From Siphonodentalium dalli (lineage: Eukaryota > Mollusca > Scaphopoda > Gadilida > Siphonodentaliidae): 64,000 nucleotides of DNA. Of this stretch, positions 36,645 through 48,298 are shown one piece after another. Position 1 is the stretch's first letter; every line of letters begins with the position of its first letter. The position numbers and the translations under genes were made by a program. The stretch is taken from NCBI GenBank assembly GCA_032622095.1, contig CP136061.1:238066609-238130608 (forward strand), read 5' to 3'. Below the pieces are notes generated by a model. The model did no database searches. It was given only the letters and a program-made list of their open reading frames with translations, and was not told the origin of the DNA.

Positions 36645-38270
36645 TTTTTGGCTCGTATCTATTGCGTTTACCATTTACATTCTTTCGTCATCTAAGCTGC
36701 AGGGTTGGATATGCAGAGCAGTTGCGCAGTCCCTGTTGATTTCTACAAACTTCAATATAATCATTAATCAAGTGCGACCGGCTGATGTACAAACGCAATG
36801 CATTGTCTCACTAAACTCTTCACATGCCCAAATCATAGAAATCAATATCGGATTAGTTTGTTGTATACTATCAATGGTCCATGACAGACTACTGTGTTCA
36901 CCGTTTATTATGACACCTTTCTTATATTGGGCGAATCACTTTGTGTGGCCACCACCAATTAACTGGACAAGAGAAAAGCCAAGAACCAGACATACCACTT
37001 CGCCTGTTTTCGGGATCTAGCCTGTATGATAATGTTCATTTCAACCGAATGAACATGTCCTGTGAGGTCAATAACTTATATATAGTAATTTCTCAAAACT
37101 CCACATATGTTATGAGAGTGTACTTTGTTGAATAATATCATCCATATTTCAGAACCTAGTATTCACAATATATCACTTTAAGCTTGATTCGGGACGCTAC
37201 CCCTTATAGGGATATATTACCCACCTATGGGGGTCTATTCTATTTTAGTCTTCCGTGGTTATCAATACGATGGAAATCTGCTAAGTTCAGCTAAACGAGG
37301 TTCAAATTGTTTTAACATGCAAATTTAATTAAAGGTTACAGCGCAACTAACAGTGAGACAAGCCATATAATTCATTTTACTAGTGTTTGTGTTGATAAAC
37401 AAGGTGTTGTTTCTTACTTGCCAAGATTCATGGTATAGATGAGAAGTAAAATTCCAGTTCATATCTATCACAATAAACAATTGTGTATTGCTACCTTATA
37501 TGATACACAAAATGCATTTTCTACTGATATGTGATGACAAGAACTAACACCAATGTTTATCTGCATCATCAGTTGCCATTTGATATGGTAACCACCAATA
37601 TTTCTCAACTAGTACTCTGGTTTAGAGTATAGCACAGACGGCTAGACTTTGTGATGGTAACACTTGTCCCCCAGGCTGTCTAAGATACTTTCTAATTTCG
37701 CGCAGTGAGTTGGATTTTCTCTTAAACACCCTCCTCACGTAATATAAGGACATTTGAAGAACTTTTGTATTTTGGCTGCCATTTTGGCTGAAACTCAACA
37801 GTTCTGTTGAAGTGGGATAATAATTCCGTATGTGGCACGAATATTTCTTTCCCATCACTGAATTCCGATCATCTCTTTAAATCTATTGCTACAATATCGG
37901 AATTGATATTTGACAAGTTGCTATAATTATGTTGTTTAAAGTGGATTTTTGACAGATCGAACATATTTTGTACAATACAATTGCAGCACTTCATTGCTGC
38001 AGCAATAATTAGACACAGAATTGTCACAATTCGCAGTCGCTACCAAACGGAAGGTCATTTACATGAGATTCTTGAAAATCGCAAAATTGTTGATTTTCTG
38101 GTACCATTTTGGCAGCCATCTTTGACTGGAATAATATTGTCCGTGAATTTGGGTACTGTACTTTGAGAACTGCTATTGATGAATTGCCTTAACTGAAAAA
38201 AAATGCATAACAATTAAGAAATATGCACATAATTCGTCAGTTCTCATGACAACCCTATATCTGAACTGAA
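36645..38270. other. Interior of the inverted-repeat element, no gene recognised
   Basis: Short frames occur on both strands (e.g. 36736-37020, 37622-37858) but none shows a domain, splice signals or conservation evidence. I assign no gene. Confidence 0.5.
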
Positions 38271-38466
38271 ATGACAATGGCGTCATCTTTGTGACGTCAT
38301 AATTCTCTCCAGTCGCGGACCCATGAAGTCAAACAAACTTTTTCCGACAAAGTAAGTGATACACTATCATAATATCATAGTCTCTACATTTGTTCAAAAA
38401 ATTCCCACGAAAGTACATAAGCGACTACTATTACCTAATAATTTGCGATAGAATACATCTGAATGA

Positions 38467-38640
38467 AACTCACTTCTCCAGTCATTAAATGATATCTGCA
38501 ACCTGACAACTCATAAGCTTCTTTATGGATCCCCCGAATTAACACCCAAAACCAATGCAAATATTTTCAGAGAAGTACAGAAATACATCTCTAGGACAAA
38601 GTGTTTTGCCAACCAAGTTTGTGTATTGCCATGTTTCCCG
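38467..38640 (+). pseudogene. LINE reverse-transcriptase tail, second fragment
   Basis: The frame reads NSLLQSLNDICNLTTHK, then LLYGSPELTPKTNANIF and REVQKYISRTKCF. An LL-x-G-(acidic)-L..N..IF..V..YI..(T/S)KRF pattern is typical of the extreme C terminus of molluscan LINE proteins. It is a continuation of the fragment at 32795-32932, with the intervening part missing or replaced by the inserted element. The frame closes soon after. Confidence 0.65.
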
Positions 38641-38941
38641 ATCTAATACTGTCAGACTTAAAAGAACAAATGAATACTTAGCAATAGCTCGCGCGAGTAT
38701 CAATGCCCACAATCCGTTGGTATACGAGGTCACCGAGTCATTTAAAAACACTAAAAACTCATTCTAAAACCCCTAAACCCTATCTGGCATATTAAACCCA
38801 TATTACTACTCTAAGCTCATTTCTTTCCTATTCTTAACTTAGACTTATACTAGTACCGTATTACCATTATCATCACTAATGATCTATCTCTTCCCATCAA
38901 CATTGTCAGCAGCATTTCGAACATGATGCGTTATTATTATT

Positions 38942-40825
38942 AGCTCAACTTACTTTGTAAGTTTGAGCTATTGCCATGGTTTGGCGTCCGTCGTCCGTGT
39001 GCGCGTGTGTCCATGTGTCCGTCAACAATTTCCTTTGGCGCGGGCTACAGGTCGTACCTTTGGTCTAATCTCTATGAAATTTGTCATGAATGTTGACATT
39101 GACATGTAGATGGGAACGAGTCATTTTGGGGTCATTCTGTCAAAAAACATGGCCGCTGGCAGCCATCTTGGATTTTACTCTTTGCATGACTAAATCATTT
39201 GGCGCGGGCTACAGGTCGTAGCTTTGGTCTGATCTTTATGAAATTTGTCATGAATGTTGACATTGACATGTAGATGGGAATGAGTCATTTTGGGGTCATT
39301 CGGTCAAAAAACATGGCCGCTGGTGGCCATCTTGGATTTCAAAATTCAATCCATTGGCACGGGCTACAGGTCGTACTGTTTGTCTGATCATCATGAACTT
39401 TGTCATGGATGTTAATATTGACATGTAGATGAGAACGAGTGATTTTGGGGTCATTCGGCCAAAAAACATGGCCGCCAGCAGCCATCTTGGATTTTACTCT
39501 TTGCATGACTAAATCCTTTGGCGCGGGCTACAGGTCGTAGCTTTGGTCGGAACTTCATGAAATTTGTCATGTATGTTAACAATGACATGTAGATGGGAAC
39601 GAGTCATTTTGGGGTCGTTTGGCCAAAAAACATGGCCACCAGCAGCCATCTTGGATTTTACTCTTTGCATGACTAAATCCTTTGGCGCGGGCTACAGGTT
39701 GTACCTTTGGTCTGATCTTTATTAAAATTTGTTAAGAATGTTGACATTGACATGTAGATGGGAACGAGTCAATCTGCCAAAAAACATGGCCACTGGTGGC
39801 CATCTTGGATTTCAAATTTCTATCCATTGGCGCGGGCTACAGGTCGTACTGTTCGTCTGATCATCATGAAATTTGTTATGGATGTTAATAATGATATGTA
39901 GATGGGAACGAGTCACTTTGCGGTCATTCGGCCAAAAATCATGGCCGCCAGCAGCCATCTTGGATTTTACTCTTTGCATGACTAAATCCTTGGGCGCGGG
40001 CTACAGGTCGTAGCTTTGGTCAGATCTTCATGAGATTAGTCATAGATGTTAACAATGACATGTAGAAGGGAACGAGTCATTTTGGGGTCATTCGGCCCAA
40101 AAACATGACTGCTGGTGGCCATCTTGGATTTCAAAATTAAATCCATTGGTGCGGAATACAGGTCGTACTATTCGTCTGATCATCATGAAATTTGTCCTGG
40201 ATGTTAATATTGACATGTAGATGGGAACGAGTCATTTTGGGGTTGTTCAGACAAAAAACATGGCCGCCAGTAGCCATCTTGGATTTTACTCTATACATGA
40301 CTAAATACTTTGGCGCGGGCTACAGGTCGTAGCGTTGATCGGATCTTCATGAAATTTGTCATGGATGTTAACAATGACATGTAGATGGGATTTGTAAAGG
40401 CTGTTGACATTGACATGTAGATGGGGAACAAGTCATTTTGGGGTCGTTTGGATAAGAAACATGGCAGCCATATTGGATTTCACTCTTTGCATGACTAAAT
40501 CCTTTGGCACAGGCTACAGGTCGTACCTTTGGTCAGATCATTATGAGATTTGTAAAGGCTGTAGATGGGAACAAGTCATTTTGGGGTAATTCGGCCATTT
40601 TATAATTTACTCTTTGCATCACTAAATCCTTTGGCACACCATAATCACCACATCCCTGATTCGATCATTATGAAACCTGTCATGAATGTTGATATTGACA
40701 TGTACATCTTGTCTTACTTAGACATTTCAATTATTATAAGCACCTTTCCTATTCCTCCATTTACTGTCAACCATTAAATTATTCCCCTACCTAAGTTGAG
40801 CTACAGTGTCATTGACACTTTCATT
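38942..40825 (+). mobile_element. HINE-like tandem-core element, copy 4
   Basis: A complete copy from AGCTCAACTTACTTTGTAAG to the AGTGTCATTGACACT hairpin and TTCATT. It has about ten core units, a different subfamily from copies 1 and 2 (TTTGGCGCGGGCTACAGGTC in place of TTTAGCACGGGCTACAGGTC). It is inserted in the 3' part of the LINE. Confidence 0.82.
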
Positions 40826-41445
40826 TCCTTTAAAATAGAATAAAAAGACCCTCTTATATCTCACTTATATATGTATTTAATATATATACCATAAACCATA
40901 TTAATAACACATTAATGAAAAGAAGTGGAAAGAAGTGAAAAGAAATATGTTGGACGCCTCTTCGACACGAAGTATTATTCTACATCTCTGAATCAATACA
41001 GAAAACACAGGGAAGAGATACACCATCATTATCTATACACATTTGTTATTTATGTCCTATACACAATTACACAATGCCATTACCTGACGTACATATACCC
41101 ACCCCACCTCGCGAGAGTAATAATCGGCTACACGAAACAACAGTAATATCTGGATTGAGGAAAGTATATCGTACGACATAATATTATATAAATCAGACAT
41201 TCACTCTCTCGCTGGTGGGATGGATAAAATCTGATTCCAGGAAACGACTCACATAAGCACACCCACTTGATGTCGAATCCGGTCCATGATGTTATATTCT
41301 GTTATATTACTACTCTAAGCTCATTTCTTTCCTATTCTTAACTTAGACTTATACTAGTACCGTATTACCATTATCATCACTGATGATCTATCTCTTCCCA
41401 TCTACATTGTCAGCAGCATTTCGAACATGATGCGTTATTATTATT

Positions 41446-43329
41446 AGCTCAACTTACTTTGTAAGTTTGAGCTATTGCCATGGTTTGGCGTCCGTCGTCC
41501 GTGTGCGCGTGTGTCCATGTGTCCGTCAACAATTTCCTTTGGCGCGGGCTACAGGTCGTACCTTTGGTCTAATCTCTATGAAATTTGTCATGAATGTTGA
41601 CATTGACATGTAGATGGGAACGAGTCATTTTGGGGTCATTCTGTCAAAAAACATGGCCGCTGGCGGCCATCTTGGATTTTACTCTTTGCATGACTAAATC
41701 ATTTGGCGCGGGCTACAGGTCGTAGCTTTGGTCTGATCTTTATGAAATTTGTCATGAATGTTGACATTGACATGTAGATGGGAATGAGTCATTTTGGGGT
41801 CATTCGGTCAAAAAACATGGCCACTGGTGGCCATCTTGGATTTCAAAATTCAATCCATTGGCACGGGCTACAGGTCGTACTGTTTGTCTGATCATCATGA
41901 ACTTTGTCATGGATGTTAATATTGACATGTAGATGAGAACGAGTGATTTTGGGGTCATTCGGCCAAAAAACATGGCCGCCAGCAGCCATCTTGGATTTTA
42001 CTCTTTGCATGACTAAATCCTTTGGCGCGGGCTACAGGTCGTAGCTTTGGTCGGAACTTCATGAAATTTGTCATGGATGTTAACAATGACATGTAGATGG
42101 GAACGAGTCATTTTGGGGTCGTTTGGCCAAAAAACATGGCCGCCAGCAGCCATCTTGGATTTTACTCTTTGCATGACTAAATCCTTTGACGCGGGCTACA
42201 GGTTGTACCTTTGGTCTGATCTTTATTAAAATTTGTCAAGAATGTTGACATTGACATGTAGATGGGAACGAGTCAATCTGCCAAAAAACATGGCCACTGG
42301 TGGCCATCTTGGATTTCAAATTTCTATCCATTGGCGCGGGCTACAGGTCGTACTGTTCGTCTGATCATCATGAAATTTGTCATGGATGTTAATAATGACA
42401 TGTAGATGGGAACGAGTCACTTTGCGGTCATTCGGCCAAAAATCATGGCCGCCAGCAGCCATCTTGGATTTTACTCTTTGCATGACTAAATCCTTGGGCG
42501 CGGGCTACAGGTCGTAGCTTTGGTCAGATCTTCATGAGATTAGTCATAGATGTTAACAATGACATGTAGAAGGGAACGAGTCATTTTGGGGTCATTCGGC
42601 CCAAAAACATGACTGCTGGTGGCCATCTTGGATTTCAAAATTAAATCCATTGGTGCGGAATACAGGTCGTACTATTCGTCTGATCATCATGAAATTTGTC
42701 CTGGATGTTAATATTGACATGTAGATGGGAACGAGTCATTTTGGGGTTGTTCAGACAAAAAACATGGCCGCCAGTAGCCATCTTGGATTTTACTCTATAC
42801 ATGACTAAATACTTTGGCGCGGGCTACAGGTCGTAGCGTTGATCGGATCTTCATGAAATTTGTCATGGATGTTAACAATGACATGTAGATGGGATTTGTA
42901 AAGGCTGTTGACATTGACATGTAGATGGGGAACGAGTCATTTTGGGGTCGTTTGGCTAAGAAACATGGCAGCCATATTGGATTTCACTCTTTGCATGACT
43001 AAATCCTTTGGCACAGGCTACAGGTCGTACCTTTGGTCAGATCATTATGAGATTTGTAAAGGCTGTAGATGGGAACAAGTCATTTTGGGGTAATTCGGCC
43101 ATTTTATAATTTACTCTTTGCATCACTAAATCCTTTGGCACACCATAATCACCACATCCCTGATTCGATCATTATGAAACCTGTCATGAATGTTGATATT
43201 GACATGTACATCTTGTCTTACTTAGACATTTCAATTATTATAAGCACCTTTCCTATTCCTCCATTTACTGTCAACCATTAAATTATTCCACTACCTAAGT
43301 TGAGCTACAGTGTCATTGACACTTTCATT
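41446..43329 (+). mobile_element. HINE-like tandem-core element, copy 5 (duplicate of copy 4)
   Basis: It arose by the 2504 bp segmental duplication, not by transposition, because the identity continues well beyond both element ends. Confidence 0.85.
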
Positions 43330-44373
43330 TCCTTTAAAATAGAATAAAAAGACCCTCTTATATCTCACTTATATATGTATTTAATATATATACCATAAAC
43401 CATATTAATAACACATTAGTGAAAAGAAGTGGAAAGAAGTGAAAAGAAATATGTTGGACGCCTCTTCGACACGAAGTATTATTCTACATCTCTGAATCAA
43501 TACAGAAAACACAGGGAAGAGATACACCATCATTATCTATACACATTTGTTATTTATGTCCTATACACAATTACACAATGCCATTACCTGACGTACATAT
43601 ACCCACCCCACCTCGCGAGAGTAATAATCGGCTACACAAAACAACAGTAATATCTGGATTGAGGAAAGTATATCGTACGACATAATATTATATAAATCAG
43701 ACATTCACTCTCTCGCTGGTGGGATGGATAAAATCTGATTCCAGGAAACGACTCACATAAGCACACCCACTTGATGTCGAATCCGGTCCATGATGTTATA
43801 TTCTGATAGGTTGTAATTTATGTTGTATTGTTCATGGAATAAATACTGTTTAAACCAAAAAATAAACTCCTTCCCAACTTGAGCTACAGTGTCATTGACA
43901 CTTTCATTATAGAATGGGTTTAGTGAATGGAATAAGGGTCAGATCATGTAAATGAAGTAATAAATGTAAACGTATATTGCTTACATGCCAGTTAGTGTCA
44001 CTTGATCACATCACACATCTGACCACTGATGATTACTGCTCACAATGAGATTATTCAAACAGTTTACAATATTATTTTCTTCAAAATATTTACACTGAAA
44101 TTTCTCTACAGGTATATATGCCTGATACATGTACATGTAGGTATAAACCCATTACTGAGTTAGAGGGCCTACAGTATGCACCAGCAACTATTCAATTCCA
44201 GATTCTATTTAATATCGGCCTCCTGATTCGATATCAGATTTGAAATGCACTTAAAAATGCAGATTTGCAGACCCCTAGTTGTCTAGAAAGCGGCTAATAA
44301 AAACTTTACCCAATATATCTCCAGGAAGTAATTCTGAGGCATATATAAATGTATGTACATGTATACAATGAGC

Positions 44374-44783
44374 TTAACCCTTTACCCAACAGAACGGCCC
44401 TGTGCCAATGCATTCTCTTATATATGTGAGTCGACCATAGGTCGCCTCGCATATATAAGAGAATGCATTGGCTTAACACATTAAAAATTATAAAATTGTT
44501 AAAGAATGTAAGAAAAAATGGTAAAAAGTGTTAAAAAATAAAAAAAAAAGATTTTTTTTAGGCCAATGCATTCTCTTATATATGCGAGGCGACCTATGGT
44601 CGACTCGCATATATAAGAGAATGCATTGGCACAGGGCATAACTGCAACCATCACAATTTGGTCAAGGAGCCGGTTCCAATGATATCCATATTTGTATGGT
44701 TTTATTGAGACAGACCCAAGATAATTTAGGCTGTTGAAGCTTTATTTGGCCGGGTTTGGCCGGTTTGTTGGGTAAAGGGTTAA
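44374..44783 (+). mobile_element. piggyBac-like MITE with twin hairpins, copy c
   Basis: TTAA at both ends, TIR CCCTTTACCCAACA, and the twin palindromes at 44405-44471 and 44563-44629. Spacer and flanks match copy a, with a longer A-run in the spacer. Confidence 0.85.
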
Positions 44784-45763
44784 AGGTTAGAAGGTACTAC
44801 ATCAAATTATGTCTCAGGCTATCTCAACTTCAAATTCTGGTGGGTGAATAAATTTAAAAATTCAAAAAATAAAATTCTCATCAGGGTTCATGTTGTCATA
44901 GCCAAATTGAGCCATGTTTTTTTACCCCATAAATAGAAATCTAATTCAAAAACCCAAATTGATTCTGTAACAGGAGCGACATGAGAAAATGTTTTTAGTA
45001 TGATCATCTCCTAATTGATTAGGTGATACAGCTTAATGGTAACAAAAGGCACTCATGTCAGTGTACTTTCAAAAAATGAGCTACCATGCAAATGCATTAA
45101 AACAGAAATGAGGATTAACACTAATAAATCCTTTGTCTGTCATAAGGCTGAATGGTAAATGGTGGGTAGTGTTATATTGTCAAGTAACAATGGTGGGATT
45201 AAGAAGTCTAGACACAGTATTTGGAGGTATGGACATGCCTTACATTGAGGTGTGTGATTAAATTTGAAGTTGCTTTGGCACAGTGTCGACATAGATTTAT
45301 TTCACTTTTATTTTACAAAATATTCATTAATTCACGTGAGTCCAGAAATAAGGATTTAAGTTGGCCAAAGTTTTTTTAATTTGGTCCAAAAAAATCAGAA
45401 TTGGCCAGAAGATTTTTCAGCCCAGCTTAAAACACTGATTCTCATGACATGTAATAAAATGTATGTGTTTCGTAGCCTCTGAGGTGTTCATGTCCAAACG
45501 ATGCCCAACCAAATTTTGTGCAAAAAGTAGATAGTTTACATGAAAACATATCTTGAAAAGACGAAAAAGGAATGGCTTGAAAAGTACTCCTCCATGGGCG
45601 AAATATGTCAAAAGGGTTAGTCTTCATGACCTTCAAATTTACCCAATTTAGCATGGGCGTGGCTGAATGTTAACAATGAGGCCTATTGAAAACATAGAGT
45701 TCCTTCTAACCTGATGATTAATATATGTACATTGTCTTTCAACTCAAAACACATCTATTGCAG
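44784..45763 (+). other. Intron 1, 3' part
   Basis: No repeat family recognised. Ends in the branch-point/acceptor region of exon 2 (CATCTATTGCAG). The overlapping minus-strand frames at 45417-45654 are not supported. Confidence 0.5.
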
Positions 45764-45982
45764 GAAATAAAGCGAACAGCCACTCTTAAAGATATCCATG
45801 GGAAGTCAATGCTGGCAGTCAATGTTTTCAGCTCGGCAATACAATTCCTTAAGGACCATTTATTTTGTGTGCTACAGTCCAAGGTGCATAATGTGAGACG
45901 GGAGGACATCCATTGGGTCCTTACTGTACCTGCTATCTGGGAAGAATCTGCAAAACAGTTCATGCGTGAAGCAGCCCAAAAG
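45764..45982 (+). CDS. HSPA12-like Hsp70 family protein, exon 2
   Basis: 73 codons, phase 0 at both ends, so it joins exon 1 without a frame change. The acceptor is TATTGCAG and the donor is AAG|GTTTGA, which is a weaker donor. The peptide starts EIKRTATLKD. It contains FSSAIQFLKDH and the family hallmark WVLTVPAIWEESAKQFMREA near its end, which is the Hsp70 segment VPAxxxxxxRxxxxxAA as it appears in HSPA12 proteins. This segment is part of lobe I of the ATPase domain. Confidence 0.88.
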
Positions 45983-46138
45983 GTTTGATATTTCAAGCTT
46001 AACCCTTTGCTGCTGAATGATGTCATTACGCCATGTGCTGGGAAATTATAAAGGGAATATCGCGAAAACCACAAAACTAACTCCACTAAAAGCAGCTCAA
46101 AGGCCAATATACAGTAAAAGCAGCTCAAAGGCTAATAT

Positions 46139-46439
46139 ACAGTAATGCCCTAAATAATCGACTCCTTAACCACAGAAGAATTATGGGTAACCTTTCAGGA
46201 TTTAGTCGGAAATATCGCTTGTTGCCATTTATCGGAAAGCTCTCAGTGAGCATACAGGCTACAGTAATGCCCTAAATAATCGACTCCTTAACCACAGCAG
46301 AATTATGGGTAACTTTTCAGGATTTAGTTGGAAATATGGCTTGTTGCCATTCATCGGAAAGCTCTCAGTAAGAGCTTTCCGAAAAGTTACCCATAATTCT
46401 GCTGTGGTTAAGGAGTCGATTATTTAGGGCATTACTGTA
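46139..46439. mobile_element. Foldback MITE TACAGTAATGC, copies ii (partial plus full)
   Basis: A half copy (about 46139-46259, left arm only) is followed head-to-tail by a complete hairpin copy (46261-46439). Adjacent CAGCTCAAAGGCYAATATAC is itself duplicated just upstream. This lies in intron 2. Confidence 0.82.
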
Positions 46440-46588
46440 GCCTGTATGCTACACTAAGCGAGAGTGAGCGACAGAGACAGGTAGAGAGAAACAGAACAGA
46501 AGAGTACATACACACTGACATATTGGATATAAACTAAACCTATACATTGGCGGGATTAATTCTGTACACAACAGCACTTCTTGAATCT

Positions 46589-47618
46589 ATCATCAGTAGG
46601 GTTGCCACGACTATGAGTTTTTATAATCGACTTTATAATCGATGGTTAGTAGATTAATCGTTCATATATGCGGCCTATATTACACCCAGGTAAACAAGTG
46701 ATAAATGCGAAATTACAATGACTACTTTACATCCAGTTATAACTGTCAGTCAGCAGGCTTGTCATTCTGAGGCCCCAGCCCGTCATCGGCCACCTAAACT
46801 TAAATTTGCGCAGCCGGTAATCCCGCGGACGAGAATTTTTTATAATATCTGTCAATCAGTGTTCCACGTGAACATGCGTCGCGGTGCCAATTGAAAGCAT
46901 GTGGAATTGTCGCATACTTATTGAAAACAGACTATAGTTAGTTTTGCAGAGAATCCCATAGTGTATGGATTCATTATTACATCGCCTAACATATATAGAG
47001 CACTTTTATTTCGCGGGCTTCAGTGTGTGCTTGCGCTGCTTGTTAATTACAAATTAATAGTTTATATAGGTTACCATGTTGGAGAATGTAATGTATGTAG
47101 TACTAATAAGTGATGACACAAACTTGTTACTGATTAACTGTCTAGTAACTTTGAACATTCCATGTCCCGCAAACTTTGTGAATAATGGTGACCATTTTAC
47201 AGTATGAAATTTTAAAAATGAACATAGATGCAGTCCGATGCACGTCGTCCATTTTGGCTATAATGATCACTAATTACCGATCCATAGAAACATAAATTCA
47301 CAGCTGAACATAATTTATAAACAATGACAATGCCGCAACACGACATCAAAGGAAGCCGCTGGTCCGCCACGAATGTGAGAACATGTCGCACACCAAATTC
47401 TTTGGAGATTACTGCCAAATGTCGGCTGCGACATCAAAGACAAACGAAGCCTCATCAGAAGTGGCGAGAGAACAGGCTGTCGGGTGATAAATTGTGCGAC
47501 ATACACTGTTAATTTTTACTTCCATGCATGGCATTTGTGCATAGTACTGCTTACATAACCGTCGACTACCGCACATGTCGAAGGTTAGTCGAATAATCGT
47601 GGCAAGCCTTATCATCAG
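46589..47618. mobile_element. hAT-type non-autonomous element, copy B (inverted)
   Basis: The element is 46597-47610, with ends TAGGGTTGCCACGA and TCGTGGCAAGCCTT. It has a perfect 8 bp duplication ATCATCAG at 46589-46596 and 47611-47618. It is homologous to copy A (20159-21242) in reverse orientation but shorter (1014 bp), lacking the long G-run. Short frames shared by both copies are not transposase-like. It is inserted in intron 2 of the HSPA12-like gene. Confidence 0.88.
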
Positions 47619-47950
47619 TCAGTTCATTCTGAGGAATTCAATATCAAATCAATTCCATTCCTTTCCTTGCAACATGCAAAGTTTGTGCCAATAATCAAGC
47701 TGATCACTCCGGGGTTTAACATATTGGTTCCTGAGAACAGTACCCATTGAAGTTGCTCCATTATAAATTCAGTCTATGGTATTAAAAGTATATCAAAAGT
47801 CACATCAATATCACCACAGTCGATCCCACAGGTCACCGCGGTCATGAAGTGTTCTACCGCAAACCCAAAACCAAAACCAACCATGACCAGGCAGTATTCC
47901 ATGGTTTCAATACCACAGTTGACTGCGGTATTGCACAGTGGTATTGCCGC

Positions 47951-48015
47951 ATGTCAACCTCGTTAAGGACGGTCGATTATTGCTGCATGTCAACCTCGTT
48001 AAGGACGGTCGATTA
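47951..48015 (+). repeat. 36 bp direct duplication
   Basis: GCATGTCAACCTCGTTAAGG plus ACGGTCGATTA occurs twice, at 47950 and 47986, head-to-tail. Confidence 0.85.
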
Positions 48016-48048
48016 ATTAGACCATACATGTAGCTGTATATTCATTTC

Positions 48049-48298
48049 TTAACCCTTTGAGTGCCAGGGGCCGATCTCATCGGCCCTAAACCAACATAAT
48101 AAGTATGTTAAAGAATATAAGAATAACTTATTAAAATTGTAAAAAATTGTAAAAAATTGTAAAAAAAAAAAATGTTAGGCCAATGCATTCTCTTATATAT
48201 GCGAGGCGACCTATGGTCGACTCGCATATATAAGAGAATGCATTGGCACAGGGTATATGGGTTGATACAAAAATCGGACCTGGCACTCAAAGGGTTAA
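48049..48298 (+). mobile_element. piggyBac-like MITE with single hairpin, copy e
   Basis: TTAA flanks both ends, but the TIR is different: CCCTTTGAGTGCCAGG inverse to CCTGGCACTCAAAGGG. It carries one copy of the same 67 bp palindrome at 48180-48246, next to CACAGGG. So the core is shared with copies a-d while the ends are not. Confidence 0.83.

Larger units (their letters stand above)
32933..38396. mobile_element. 5.46 kb element with long inverted repeats
   Basis: The left end (from TGAACAAATATAGAGACCAT) and right end (reverse complement TGAACAAATGTAGAGACTAT) match imperfectly for about 115 bp, including CGCGACTGG and ATGACGTCACAAAGATGRC. Inside the left half, GATGGCCGCCAAAATGG-type words recur at 33041, 33191, 33530 and 33879. 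Inverted counterparts lie at 37780-38280, suggesting a large foldback plan. No transposase or other recognisable gene is seen. It sits in the LINE's coding tail. A clean target duplication could not be defined. Confidence 0.62.
38801..43808 (+). repeat. 2504 bp tandem duplication
   Basis: Copy 1 is 38801-41304 and copy 2 is 41305-43808. They match base for base over almost their whole length, with only scattered substitutions (for example near 39148/41652 and 40436/42940). Each copy contains part of the LINE 3' region plus one complete HINE-like element. The junction joins GTTATATTCTG to TTATATTACTACTC, with only a very short TA/TAT overlap, so it is not explained by recombination between long repeats at the ends. 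Confidence 0.93.
32795..43856 (+). mobile_element. 5'-truncated LINE with 12 bp target duplication, interrupted
   Basis: The left end enters a reverse-transcriptase C-terminal frame at once (residues such as SFIPSTIDLWNNLD, 32795-32932). A second piece of the same kind of tail lies at 38467-38640. The right end (43810-43856) is the sort of 3' tail seen in molluscan LINEs (GGAATAAATACTGTTTAAACC). It is flanked by AAAAAATAAACT at both sides. Later insertions fill the middle: a ~5.5 kb inverted-repeat element, then a HINE-like element that was tandemly duplicated. It is a 5'-truncated, dead copy. The LINE clade was not determined. Confidence 0.72.
31921..43908 (+). mobile_element. HINE-like copy 3, split by a LINE
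   Basis: The 5' part is 31921-32794: a worn 5' end (TTTTGAGCTAAG..CAGCTATTGCCATGG) and about five core units. The 3' terminus is 43857-43908, with CAACTTGAGCTACAGTGTCA, the hairpin and TTCATT. The two halves are joined logically by a 12 bp duplication AAAAAATAAACT at 32783-32794 and 43857-43868, which flanks a LINE insertion. Without that insertion the element would be about 0.9 kb, a normal length for the family. Confidence 0.75.

Noticed and set aside
38555-38767. Plus- and minus-strand 70-codon frames overlapping the LINE tail
   Set aside because: The recognisable LINE residues lie in a different frame (38467-38640). These two frames are shadows.
40925-43650. 73-codon frame present twice (40925-41146 and 43429-43650)
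   Set aside because: It is doubled by the 2504 bp duplication and sits in LINE 3' sequence. No family features.
45739-46128. 129-codon minus-strand frame opposite HSPA12-like exon 2
   Set aside because: It is the antisense shadow of a well-supported exon.
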